Assembly (NCBI GenBank): GCA_947488905.1
Contig: CANLBJ010000002.1
Span: 372,001-436,000 of the forward strand
Source: Ulvibacter algarum
GTDB taxonomy: Bacteria > Bacteroidota > Bacteroidia > Flavobacteriales > Flavobacteriaceae
DNA: 64,000 nt
Direction of reading: 5' to 3'
Part shown: piece by piece, positions 53,090 to 60,731 of the stretch
Layout: every line of letters starts with the position of its first letter
How positions within the stretch are numbered: the stretch's first letter is position 1
The notes under the pieces: model-generated
Seen by the model: the letters and a program-made list of their open reading frames with translations, nothing else
The model's database searches: none
Told to the model about the DNA's origin: nothing
Made by a program: the position numbers and the translations under genes

Positions 53090-55498
53090 TTAGTTTCTCA
53101 AAGGTTTCCCTTTCTGGATCATATGTTGTAAACGCTCTAGTGTTTTACGTTCTCCTGTTAAACTTAAGAATGCTTCGCGTTCTAGGTCTAATAGGTATTG
53201 CTCACTTACTAATTGAGGTTCACTTAAATCTCCACCTGCCATTACGTAGGCAAGTTTGTTTGCTATTTTTTGATCGTGCTCGCTAATGTATCTACTAGCT
53301 TCCATAGAGTCTGTTCCTACTAAGAACATACCTAATGCTTGCTTCCCTAATACTTTAACATCGTTTCTAGGTGCTGGTTTTGTGTACCCCATATCTGCCA
53401 TTTGTCTTGCTACCGCTTTTGCAGTTGCAACTTGACGATTAGTGTTAACGACAACAATATCTTTACCTGGTTTTAAAATATCAAGACCATAAGCCTCTTG
53501 AGCAGAGGTAGATACTTTTGCCATACCTATTGTTAAGAAATGCTCTTGTAAAACGTTAAGCTCTACATCTCCTTTCTGAAACATATCACTAGCACGTAGT
53601 GCCATCTCTTTAGAACCACCACCACCTGGTATAACTCCTACACCAAATTCTACTAGACCTATGTAACTCTCTGCTGCAGCAACTACGCGATCTGCGTGTA
53701 ATGTTAACTCACAACCACCACCTAAAGTCATACCGTGAGGAGCGACTACTGTAGGGATAGAAGAGTAACGTAAACGCATTACCGTATCTTGAAAATATTT
53801 TATGGCAGCATTTAACTCATCATATTCCTGCTCTGCGGCCATCATAAAAATCATCCCTATGTTTGCACCTACAGAGAAGTTTGCACCTTGGTTACTAATA
53901 ACCAAACCGTCATATTTATCTTCGGCTAAGTCTATTGCTTTATTAATACCAGCAAGAACGTCACCGCCAATAGAATTCATTTTACTACGGAATTCTACAT
54001 TTAAAATACCTTCGCCAAGATCTTGAACAGATACTCCGCTGTTGCTAAATACCTCTGTTGTTTTTCTAATATTATCAAGAATAATAAATGAATCTTGTCC
54101 TGGTACTTTTACTTGTGCTTTTTTGTCAATATCATAATATAAGGTAGCACCATCTTTTACTGAGTAGAAAGATTTACTTCCGTTTGCAAGCATATCATTT
54201 ACCCACGCAGCTGGCTCGTGACCTTCTGCTTTCATCATTTCAATTCCTTTCTCTACACCTATAGCATCCCAAATTTCAAATGGACCGTGTTGCCACCCAA
54301 AACCTGCTTTCATTGCATCATCAATCTTGTAAAGCTCGTCAGATATTTCTGGAATACGGTTGGTTACATATGCAAAAAGAGCAGCAAATGATTTTCTGTA
54401 AAACTCACCAGCTCTATCTTTTCCTTTTACAAGAATAGGGAAGCGGTCTGCTACATTATCTACTGTTTTAGTTAACTCTAGTGTAGCAAACTTAGCACGT
54501 TTACCTGCTCTGTATTCTAGTGTATCTAAGTCAAGACCTAGAATCTCAGTTTTACCTTCTGCATTTTTAGATTTTTTATAAAACCCTTGACCAGTCTTAC
54601 TACCTAACCATTTGTTTTCCATCATTGTGTTGATGAAATCTGGTAGTTTAAATAAATCTGAACGTTCGTCTTTAGGACAGTTTTCTCTAATACCGTTTGC
54701 TACGTGTACTAGTGTATCAAGACCTACAACATCTACCGTACGGAAAGTTGCAGACTTTGGTCTACCTATAACTGGACCAGATAATTTATCTACCTCCTCT
54801 ATAGTAAGTCCCATTTCTTTTACAGCGTGAAATAAACTCATAATAGAAAAAATACCAACTCTGTTACCTATAAAGGCAGGAGTATCTTTTGCTACTACTG
54901 TAGTTTTTCCTAAAAACTGCTCACCATAACCATTAAAGAAATCTAATACTTCTGGGCTTGTTTTTGGTCCAGGGATTATTTCAAATAACTTTAAGTAACG
55001 AGGTGGATTAAAGAAGTGTGTTCCACAAAAATGTTTCTGGAAGTCTTCACTACGACCTTCACTCATAAAGTGAATAGGAATACCTGAAGTATTTGAAGTA
55101 ATTAACGTACCTGGAGTTCTGTGTTTTTCAAGGTTTTCAAAAACTTGTTTTTTAATATCAAGTCTTTCTACAACTACCTCAATAATCCAGTCTACATCTT
55201 TTACTTTAGCGATATCATCTGTTAAGTTACCAGTAGTGATACGCTTTGCAAAAGACACATCATATAAAGGTGCAGGCTTAGATTTAATAGAGGCAGTAAG
55301 TGCATCATTTACCATACGGTTGCGCACTACTTTGTCTTCTAAGGTTAATCCTTTTGCTTTTTCTTTATCGTTTAGTTCTCTTGGTACGATGTCTAGTAAT
55401 AAAACTTCTACACCAATGTTTGCGAAGTGACAAGCGATTCCGCTTCCCATAATTCCGCTACCTATTACGGCTACTTTATTAATTCTTCTTTTAGACAT
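53090..55498 (-). CDS. fadN: 3-hydroxyacyl-CoA dehydrogenase/enoyl-CoA hydratase, FadN-type
   Basis: An 802-residue bifunctional beta-oxidation enzyme, dehydrogenase first. The NAD-binding start VAVIGSGIMGSGIACHFA (about 8-25) and the dehydrogenase site with HFFNPPRYLKLFEIIPG (about 160-176) fit the HAD fold. The C-terminal half contains a crotonase domain with GGGCELTLHADRVVAAAESYIGLVEFGVGVIPGGGGSKEMALR (about 595-640). This order (HAD before hydratase) is that of Bacillus FadN, not of E. coli FadB. It is the first gene of a fadN-fadA-fadE-like operon, with the S23-like gene inserted after it and a MarR gene upstream. Confidence 0.93.
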   Translation of the reverse strand: MSKRRINKVAVIGSGIMGSGIACHFANIGVEVLLLDIVPRELNDKEKAKGLTLEDKVVRNRMVNDALTASIKSKPAPLYDVSFAKRITTGNLTDDIAKVKDVDWIIEVVVERLDIKKQVFENLEKHRTPGTLITSNTSGIPIHFMSEGRSEDFQKHFCGTHFFNPPRYLKLFEIIPGPKTSPEVLDFFNGYGEQFLGKTTVVAKDTPAFIGNRVGIFSIMSLFHAVKEMGLTIEEVDKLSGPVIGRPKSATFRTVDVVGLDTLVHVANGIRENCPKDERSDLFKLPDFINTMMENKWLGSKTGQGFYKKSKNAEGKTEILGLDLDTLEYRAGKRAKFATLELTKTVDNVADRFPILVKGKDRAGEFYRKSFAALFAYVTNRIPEISDELYKIDDAMKAGFGWQHGPFEIWDAIGVEKGIEMMKAEGHEPAAWVNDMLANGSKSFYSVKDGATLYYDIDKKAQVKVPGQDSFIILDNIRKTTEVFSNSGVSVQDLGEGILNVEFRSKMNSIGGDVLAGINKAIDLAEDKYDGLVISNQGANFSVGANIGMIFMMAAEQEYDELNAAIKYFQDTVMRLRYSSIPTVVAPHGMTLGGGCELTLHADRVVAAAESYIGLVEFGVGVIPGGGGSKEMALRASDMFQKGDVELNVLQEHFLTIGMAKVSTSAQEAYGLDILKPGKDIVVVNTNRQVATAKAVARQMADMGYTKPAPRNDVKVLGKQALGMFLVGTDSMEASRYISEHDQKIANKLAYVMAGGDLSEPQLVSEQYLLDLEREAFLSLTGERKTLERLQHMIQKGKPLRN

Positions 55499-55576
55499 AT
55501 TTTTAATTATAAATTATGAATAATAAATTCAGATAAACTGATTTTGCTAATTCTGTATTATTAACTGTTTTGTTTT

Positions 55577-55613
55577 CTTCGGAAATTTTCTTGAATCAAG
55601 CACATTTCCGAAG
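55577..55613. terminator. Inverted RTTTCCGAAG pair, terminator-like hairpin
   Basis: CTTCGGAAAT (55577-55586) and ATTTCCGAAG (55604-55613) form a 10-bp stem, with an inner CTTGA/TCAAG stem in the loop. It lies 9 bp past the stop of the MarR gene on the minus strand. The paired use of a repeated motif as a hairpin after a gene resembles the paired uptake sequences that act as terminators in Neisseria and Haemophilus. Confidence 0.65.
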
Positions 55614-55621
55614 TGATAATT

Positions 55622-56086
55622 CTAGCCTTCTATTATTTGAGGCTGGTTTGTATTGTTATAAATCTTTTTATTGTTAATGAGATCTATCATTTTGTCTGCC
55701 ACTTTTCTAAATGTATTTAGATCTTCTTGCGATATGTTTGCTTTAACGGCTTCATCAAAACCAAAAACAACACGCTTAGAAAAATCGCGCATCTCTTTAC
55801 CAAAAGGGGTTAACTGTATAATAACACCTCTACCATCATCTGGGTTAGGGTGACGTTCTATTAATTTTTGCTCTTCCATCTTCTTTAAAGTACGAGATAG
55901 GGAAGTGGCCTCCATACCCATTTTAGGGCCAAGTGCGGTTGACGGAGAACCTTTTTCTGGATCTATACTAATTAAAGCAAAACCTGTTGCCATAGTGCTG
56001 CCTTGAGTTCCTGCTTCTTCATTGTACATCTTTTGTACTGCCATCCAGGTACTCCTTAATATATAATCTATTGTTTTTTCTTTCAT
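55622..56086 (-). CDS. MarR family transcriptional regulator
   Basis: A 154-residue winged-helix regulator. The DNA-binding part is seen as GPKMGMEATSLSRTLKKMEEQKLIERHPNPDDGRGVIIQLTPFGKEM (about 55-103), with the recognition helix TSLSRTLKKME and the wing DDGRGVI. Helical ends form the dimer interface. It is located upstream of the beta-oxidation genes on the same strand, separated by a hairpin, and may repress them in response to an acyl-CoA or a fatty acid, as other local regulators do. This role is inferred from position. Confidence 0.92.
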   Translation of the reverse strand: MKEKTIDYILRSTWMAVQKMYNEEAGTQGSTMATGFALISIDPEKGSPSTALGPKMGMEATSLSRTLKKMEEQKLIERHPNPDDGRGVIIQLTPFGKEMRDFSKRVVFGFDEAVKANISQEDLNTFRKVADKMIDLINNKKIYNNTNQPQIIEG

Positions 56087-56235
56087 ATTTTAAGTCCACT
56101 CGCAATTTGCGGTTTATTCTTGAACCAAAGATAACAAAATTTACTATGCGTGCATAATAAATTGTTGTTAATTTAGAAAGAAGTAAATTTTATAAAAAAA
56201 TAGATAGTATTAAGGGCTAGAGTAGTGTGTGTAGA

Positions 56236-57441
56236 TTAATCAAGATTTTTAATACGTGTAGAAAAATCGTTTTTTAGTTTTTCAAGATTTAAATACCAAT
56301 CTGTAAAGCTACTTGGGTTATTATATTTTTCAATGTGCATAGGCATCTGCAGCTCTATATTGCTTTTATAGTATGACACTATAGCGTTAAATTTTTCAGG
56401 GCTTAACGCACCAGAATTTTTAATCTCGTCAAAGCGAGAATTAAAATTGTTTTTAAACTCGCTGTCAGCATATAGCACATTAAATAAGTCTGTAACTGGG
56501 TTTTTAACAGGATTATTAATAAAATCTAATGGATCTGCATCTAGGTCTTTGATAGCTACTTTATCAAGGTCAAACATTATAAACCTAAAAGGACCCTCTT
56601 TAATTGCAAAAAAGCGCACATTATTTTCAGGCCAATCACTGTTACCAATCATTGATTGAAAAACCATATAATCAATAAAGTTATTGAGGTCTATTTCTTG
56701 TAATAAAAAATCTAAATCATTTGTATCTATAGCTGTAATTAAACGATCAATCTTATCAAAATCGCCATTTTTTTTCTCAAGAGTACCACCGTGATTAATT
56801 TTTGCAAGTGTAATGTCGTCTTTATCTTCTTTGTATAATCTATAGATTCCGTTTCTGTTTGCTTCTGTTCTTAAATTCATTATACCTAAGTAACTCCCAT
56901 TAACAAAAACAACTGTTTGTTCTGCATAGGTTAGGTCAATGTCTAGGCCTGCATCAATGGCAAGCTTAGTGTAACTAATGTCTTTAAGCATGGTATCTTC
57001 AAAATCGTTACCAGAATTTCTTAGTCTAAATGCTTTAATTTTATCTATAGAATGAAAAGGAAGCGTTTCTACATCTATTAATACGCGGTCTGTATTGTTA
57101 TAAGTATCGTCAAATTTTACTCCAAGAGACTTTAGGTCAAATTGAGCACTTACTTTTCCTTTAATTTCAAGTTCAACAACTTCATCTTCTATAAGTAGTT
57201 CACCATTTTTGTAAAGATTAAAAAAACCTTCTATTTCTACTTCTTCAAACTCATTGTAGTTGTCATACATTTCATTAAACTCATCTTGGTCTACAACAAG
57301 GTTTACAACTTTTAAGTCTGTATTAATAGTAGTGTGTGTAGTAGTACTGTAGTCTTGTACATCTATGGTTATAGTTTCATCTATTGATGTACAGCTATTA
57401 ATAGTAAAAATTATAAGTGCTAAAAAAACAATTTTTTTCAT
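56236..57441 (-). CDS. CotH-like lipoprotein kinase-fold protein
   Basis: A 401-residue lipoprotein with a lipobox at Cys17 (TINSC). CotH-family blocks include VVNLVVDQDEFNEMYDN, FRLRNSGNDFEDTMLKD (about 140-157), TYAEQTVVFVNGSYLGIMNLRTEANRNGIYRLY (about 180-212), MIGNSDWPENNVRFF (about 265-280) and FIMFDLDKVAI (about 287-297; the Asp here fits the family's metal-binding Asp). CotH proteins phosphorylate proteins in the spore coat of Bacillus, and exported relatives exist in many bacteria. Activity here is unproven. It lies 2 bp after the outer-membrane protein gene, so the two are co-transcribed. Confidence 0.85.
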   Translation of the reverse strand: MKKIVFLALIIFTINSCTSIDETITIDVQDYSTTTHTTINTDLKVVNLVVDQDEFNEMYDNYNEFEEVEIEGFFNLYKNGELLIEDEVVELEIKGKVSAQFDLKSLGVKFDDTYNNTDRVLIDVETLPFHSIDKIKAFRLRNSGNDFEDTMLKDISYTKLAIDAGLDIDLTYAEQTVVFVNGSYLGIMNLRTEANRNGIYRLYKEDKDDITLAKINHGGTLEKKNGDFDKIDRLITAIDTNDLDFLLQEIDLNNFIDYMVFQSMIGNSDWPENNVRFFAIKEGPFRFIMFDLDKVAIKDLDADPLDFINNPVKNPVTDLFNVLYADSEFKNNFNSRFDEIKNSGALSPEKFNAIVSYYKSNIELQMPMHIEKYNNPSSFTDWYLNLEKLKNDFSTRIKNLD

Positions 57442-57443
57442 AA

Positions 57444-58022
57444 TTAATCTTCTTTGTTTGTTTTGCTATTAGGTATCTTAAAAATAACACCAATGTATAC
57501 TCCATTTCTAGGGCTTGTTAAGGTGTTAATGTCTTTTGTTTTAGAAACCATAGTGTTTGCATAGAGTGAAAAGTCTAGCAAATCTGAGTAGTTATAAGCG
57601 ACTTTTACTAGAAAATCATATCTTAGATTTTCGTTTAAATAAAATGCGAGATCTTCAAAATCTTTATTGTTTTCTACACTGGCTCCAAGATTAAACCTCC
57701 AGAGGTCATTAATTTGATAACCAACATAAAAAGGCACTTGTAATCTTATAGAATTAAAATTAAAGTCTACTGTTTCTATTTTATAAGTACCTGTAGTGTA
57801 TTTTAAAAACAAGCCTGTTTCAAAATACATATTGCTATCAAATTTCTTTAGATAATTAGCGCCTATACGTGCACCAAAATTTCCAGTACTCTTTAATATT
57901 TCATTATTTATAGAAATGTCTTTTTGGTATAAAAAACCTAAGTTTGATTCAATTTGAAATTCATTTTGCGAATATGATATTGTAGCGCAAAATAAGAGGG
58001 CTGTAATTATTAATTTTTTCAA
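57444..58022 (-). CDS. Outer-membrane beta-barrel protein, TTG start
   Basis: A protein of about 192 residues with a signal peptide (LIITALLFCATISYSQ) and then strands typical of small OmpA-like or porin-family barrels (FQIESNLGFLYQKD, FGARIGANYLKKFDSNMYFETGLFLKY, VGYQINDLWRFNLGASV, NGVYIGVIFKIP). The frame is open from a TTG at 58052, but the TTG at 58022 directly before the signal peptide is the better start; no ATG exists in this part. It is the first gene of a unit with the CotH-like lipoprotein gene. Confidence 0.8.
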   Translation of the reverse strand: MKKLIITALLFCATISYSQNEFQIESNLGFLYQKDISINNEILKSTGNFGARIGANYLKKFDSNMYFETGLFLKYTTGTYKIETVDFNFNSIRLQVPFYVGYQINDLWRFNLGASVENNKDFEDLAFYLNENLRYDFLVKVAYNYSDLLDFSLYANTMVSKTKDINTLTSPRNGVYIGVIFKIPNSKTNKED

Positions 58023-58331
58023 TTTCTTATATTTATTTTGCAAAAATCTCAAAAATAAACCCCATTACAAAATATACTCAAGGTTCATTACTTATAATAT
58101 TTATCTTGGGTAGGTTCAGGTTTAAACTCGTTGAATAACTACTTAATATTTATCAAAGTAATATTTAAATTTATGTCGTTTTATTTTAAGATTAATAACA
58201 ATGATAGAAGAGCTAACATATAAATGTAGTTATACCCAGAATTTGTTAAATCTTCTTAAAAATGATGATTTTGGTCGTTAAAGAACGTTAATAGCCTCTA
58301 TTTTGCTCTAAATAGTATCTATTTTTAAATT
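58023..58331. other. Divergent intergenic region
   Basis: About 309 bp between the diverging outer-membrane protein gene and the NAD(P)-binding protein gene. It is very AT-rich and should hold both promoters. I see no open frame of note, no strong hairpin and no copy of RTTTCCGAAG or the LytTR pair. Confidence 0.5.
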
Positions 58332-58961
58332 ATGGAAAAAGTATTAGTAGCAGGTGCAACAGGCACCACCGGAAAAAAAGTAGTTCAATTATTAAACGAT
58401 TCTAAAAATTACCAGCCAGTGGCAATGATTAGAAAAGAGAGCCAAAAAGAACAATTTGAGTCTTCAGGAATAGAGACTGTTTGGGGTGATCTAGCAAAAG
58501 ATGTTTCAGGAACTACTAAAGGAATAAGTAAAGTAATATTTGCAGCAGGATCTGGAGGTAAAGATGTAGTAAATGTAGATCAAGATGGCGCAAAGCGTTT
58601 AATTGATGCTTCAAAAAAAGAGCGAGTAAACAAGTTTGTTATGCTAAGTTCTATGGGAGCAGATAATCCGCAAGGAGAATTAAAAGACTATTTACAAGCT
58701 AAACAAAATGCAGATCAATATCTAGATATAAGTGGTGTAAACTTTAGTATTGTAAGACCTGGATCATTAACAAATAATGAAGGATTAGGCAAAATAAAAT
58801 TAGCTCATAAATTAAACGAACAAGGAGAAATCTCCAGGTGGGACGTTGCAAGAACTTTAGTAAATAGTCTTGAAGATAACGTAGCAAAAAATCAAGCTTT
58901 TGAAATTATAAAAGGAGAGACCATAATTGAAGATGCGGTACAAGCATTTAATGTAAAATAG
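58332..58961 (+). CDS. NAD(P)-binding SDR-type protein
   Basis: A 209-residue cytoplasmic protein. The Rossmann start VLVAGATGTTGKKVVQLL (about 4-21) is the TGxxGxxG-type motif of atypical SDRs (NmrA/SDR5 group). GSGGKDVVNVDQDGAKRLIDASKK and FVMLSSMGADNPQ follow, with a Ser in the active-site region and Tyr in LKDYLQAKQNADQYL (YxxxK). The protein probably binds NADP and may act as a small reductase or redox sensor. It is monocistronic, with a terminator hairpin at 58985. Confidence 0.88.
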   Translation: MEKVLVAGATGTTGKKVVQLLNDSKNYQPVAMIRKESQKEQFESSGIETVWGDLAKDVSGTTKGISKVIFAAGSGGKDVVNVDQDGAKRLIDASKKERVNKFVMLSSMGADNPQGELKDYLQAKQNADQYLDISGVNFSIVRPGSLTNNEGLGKIKLAHKLNEQGEISRWDVARTLVNSLEDNVAKNQAFEIIKGETIIEDAVQAFNVK

Positions 58962-58984
58962 TTTTACTTGATATAAAGCAATAC

Positions 58985-59010
58985 AAGGAGTTACTGAAAA
59001 GTAGCTCCTT
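58985..59010 (+). terminator. Terminator after SDR gene
   Basis: AAGGAGTTACT (58985-58995) pairs with AGTAGCTCCTT (59000-59010) with one mismatch or wobble, loop GAAA, followed by a T-run. It lies about 24 bp past the stop at 58961. Confidence 0.85.
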
Positions 59011-59154
59011 TTTTGTGTTTTTATGTGAATAGTTATATTGTTATTTTACTGGTTGCACTCAGATTAATCTTTCTTTGAATCTTGATTAAACCTATTTTAG
59101 GTGTGTTCTTAAATTTTGTATCTTTTTACTCACTATTAACGAAACTAAATAACT

Positions 59155-59637
59155 ATGAAACTATACGATGTACTTGATCAAAAAATATCTAAGATTCGTT
59201 TTAACTATACCTATGAAGATGGATATGGATTGCAACAGTTTCAGTCTCAAATACGCCTATCTAATGGTAAAATTTTATTAATACCCAATGTTCCAGATAC
59301 AGAAGAAGATCTTACAGAAACTTACGAGCGTGGAAAAGCCTCTAACTTTAGAAAAGCAAAGCGTTGTGGACTAGCATGGAGACTTCTTTTTAAGAATAAG
59401 AAAATTGTGGATATTCATTTTAAGTATTTAGATAATGAACCTTATGAAGATAGTAGCTGTATTTTAGTACTAGACAATGACAAGTTTATTACAGAGAATA
59501 ACTCGGGCCCACAAGGACTGACAGACATAGACTTAATTATTATGGACAGTGACCAGTATGAGGAATATAAAGACGAGGAACTTGAATATAGATCCCTAAA
59601 AAATGAAATTCTTTTAATTGATTTAGATAAGAGGTAA
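59155..59637 (+). CDS. Hypothetical cytoplasmic protein
   Basis: A 160-residue soluble protein, acidic near the C-terminus (DSDQYEEYKDEELEYRS). Strands and loops with many aromatic residues (FNYTYEDGYGLQQFQSQIRLSNGKILLIPN, FKNKKIVDIHFKYL) suggest one mixed alpha/beta domain. No signal peptide or membrane part. No family is recognised. It is followed by the RlmA gene after 84 bp. Confidence 0.7.
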   Translation: MKLYDVLDQKISKIRFNYTYEDGYGLQQFQSQIRLSNGKILLIPNVPDTEEDLTETYERGKASNFRKAKRCGLAWRLLFKNKKIVDIHFKYLDNEPYEDSSCILVLDNDKFITENNSGPQGLTDIDLIIMDSDQYEEYKDEELEYRSLKNEILLIDLDKR

Positions 59638-59721
59638 AAAGTAATTTGAAAACTTGATTATTGTACCTTGCGTATCCTTACACAGTTTTTATTGCTTAGG
59701 CAAAAAATAATATTAATACAG

Positions 59722-60552
59722 ATGTCCATTCTCACTTGCCCTTACTGCAAAACCTCAATATTACCAGCAAATAAAACCACTTATCGCTGCAAGAATACCC
59801 ATAGTTTTGATATTGCCAAGCAAGGATATTTAAACCTACTGCCTGTAAATAAAAAGAAGTCTAAAGATCCAGGGGATAATGAGATGATGATTGCTGCCAG
59901 AAGAGACTTTCTGGAGTTGGGCTTTTATGATCCTTTAATTGCGAACATTAAAAAACTGATTAATGAGCAACTCTCTTTTAGAAACAAAAAGATTGTGGCT
60001 TTAGATGCAGGCTGCGGTGAGGGTTATTATTCTGAGAAAGCTTTAAACTATTTACACGGCTTGCACACCACGATATTTGGGACAGATATTTCTAAACACG
60101 CGGTGAAGTATGCGGCAAATAGATATAAAAAGAACTTCTATTTTGTAAGTTCAATCTATGATCTACCCATTGCTAAGAAGAGTGTCGATTTAATTCTATC
60201 GGTTTTTTCGCCCATAATGCCTACAGAGTTTAAGCGTGTTGCAGCGCGAAATGGTTATGCAATAGTAGTAAGTCCAGCACCAAACCATTTAAACGAAATG
60301 GCGGCTCTTATTTACGAGAAAGTAAAACCACACACTACAACCACCGTAGAAAAAATGCGTGCAGAATTTGAGCATGTATTAACAGAACGCTGTACGTTTA
60401 CCATAGACTTAAAAAGTGCTGAAGACTTATTGGCACTTTTAAAAATGACGCCGTATTACTGGAGCACAGGAGTTGAGCGGTTAGAAAACATCACCAACAA
60501 AAACGAACTATCCGTGACATGTGATTTCAATATTGATGTTTTTAAGAAATAG
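59722..60552 (+). CDS. rlmA: 23S rRNA (guanine-745-N1)-methyltransferase, RlmA-type
   Basis: A 276-residue SAM-dependent methyltransferase. Its start is highly like E. coli RlmA: zinc site C6-x2-C9 and C23-x3-H27 in SILTCPYC and YRCKNTHSFD, followed by AKQGYLNLLPVNKKKSKDPGDNEMM. The SAM-binding motif VALDAGCGEGYY is at about 95-106. It methylates N1 of a guanine in 23S rRNA helix 35. The frame is open from a TTG at 59668, but the ATG at 59722 gives the zinc-site start of the family. It is monocistronic by position. Confidence 0.92.
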   Translation: MSILTCPYCKTSILPANKTTYRCKNTHSFDIAKQGYLNLLPVNKKKSKDPGDNEMMIAARRDFLELGFYDPLIANIKKLINEQLSFRNKKIVALDAGCGEGYYSEKALNYLHGLHTTIFGTDISKHAVKYAANRYKKNFYFVSSIYDLPIAKKSVDLILSVFSPIMPTEFKRVAARNGYAIVVSPAPNHLNEMAALIYEKVKPHTTTTVEKMRAEFEHVLTERCTFTIDLKSAEDLLALLKMTPYYWSTGVERLENITNKNELSVTCDFNIDVFKK

Positions 60553-60644
60553 AAAGCGCTATTTTCTCTTTTTAAATTGACTGAAAACTTGACGTTAAAG
60601 TGGTAAGCATACTTTTTAAAAAGAGCATTCTTCAAAGTTTGAAT

Positions 60645-60654
60645 ATTTCCGAAG
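60645..60654 (+). repeat. RTTTCCGAAG motif (intergenic copy)
   Basis: ATTTCCGAAG lies between the convergent rlmA and radical-SAM genes. It is one of 17 copies in the window. Confidence 0.6.
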
Positions 60655-60731
60655 TTAACAACAAAATTGTAGTACAAATAATTGGTACCTTTTAGGGCAG
60701 GGGAAAGCACTATAATTATTGTAATAGGAAT

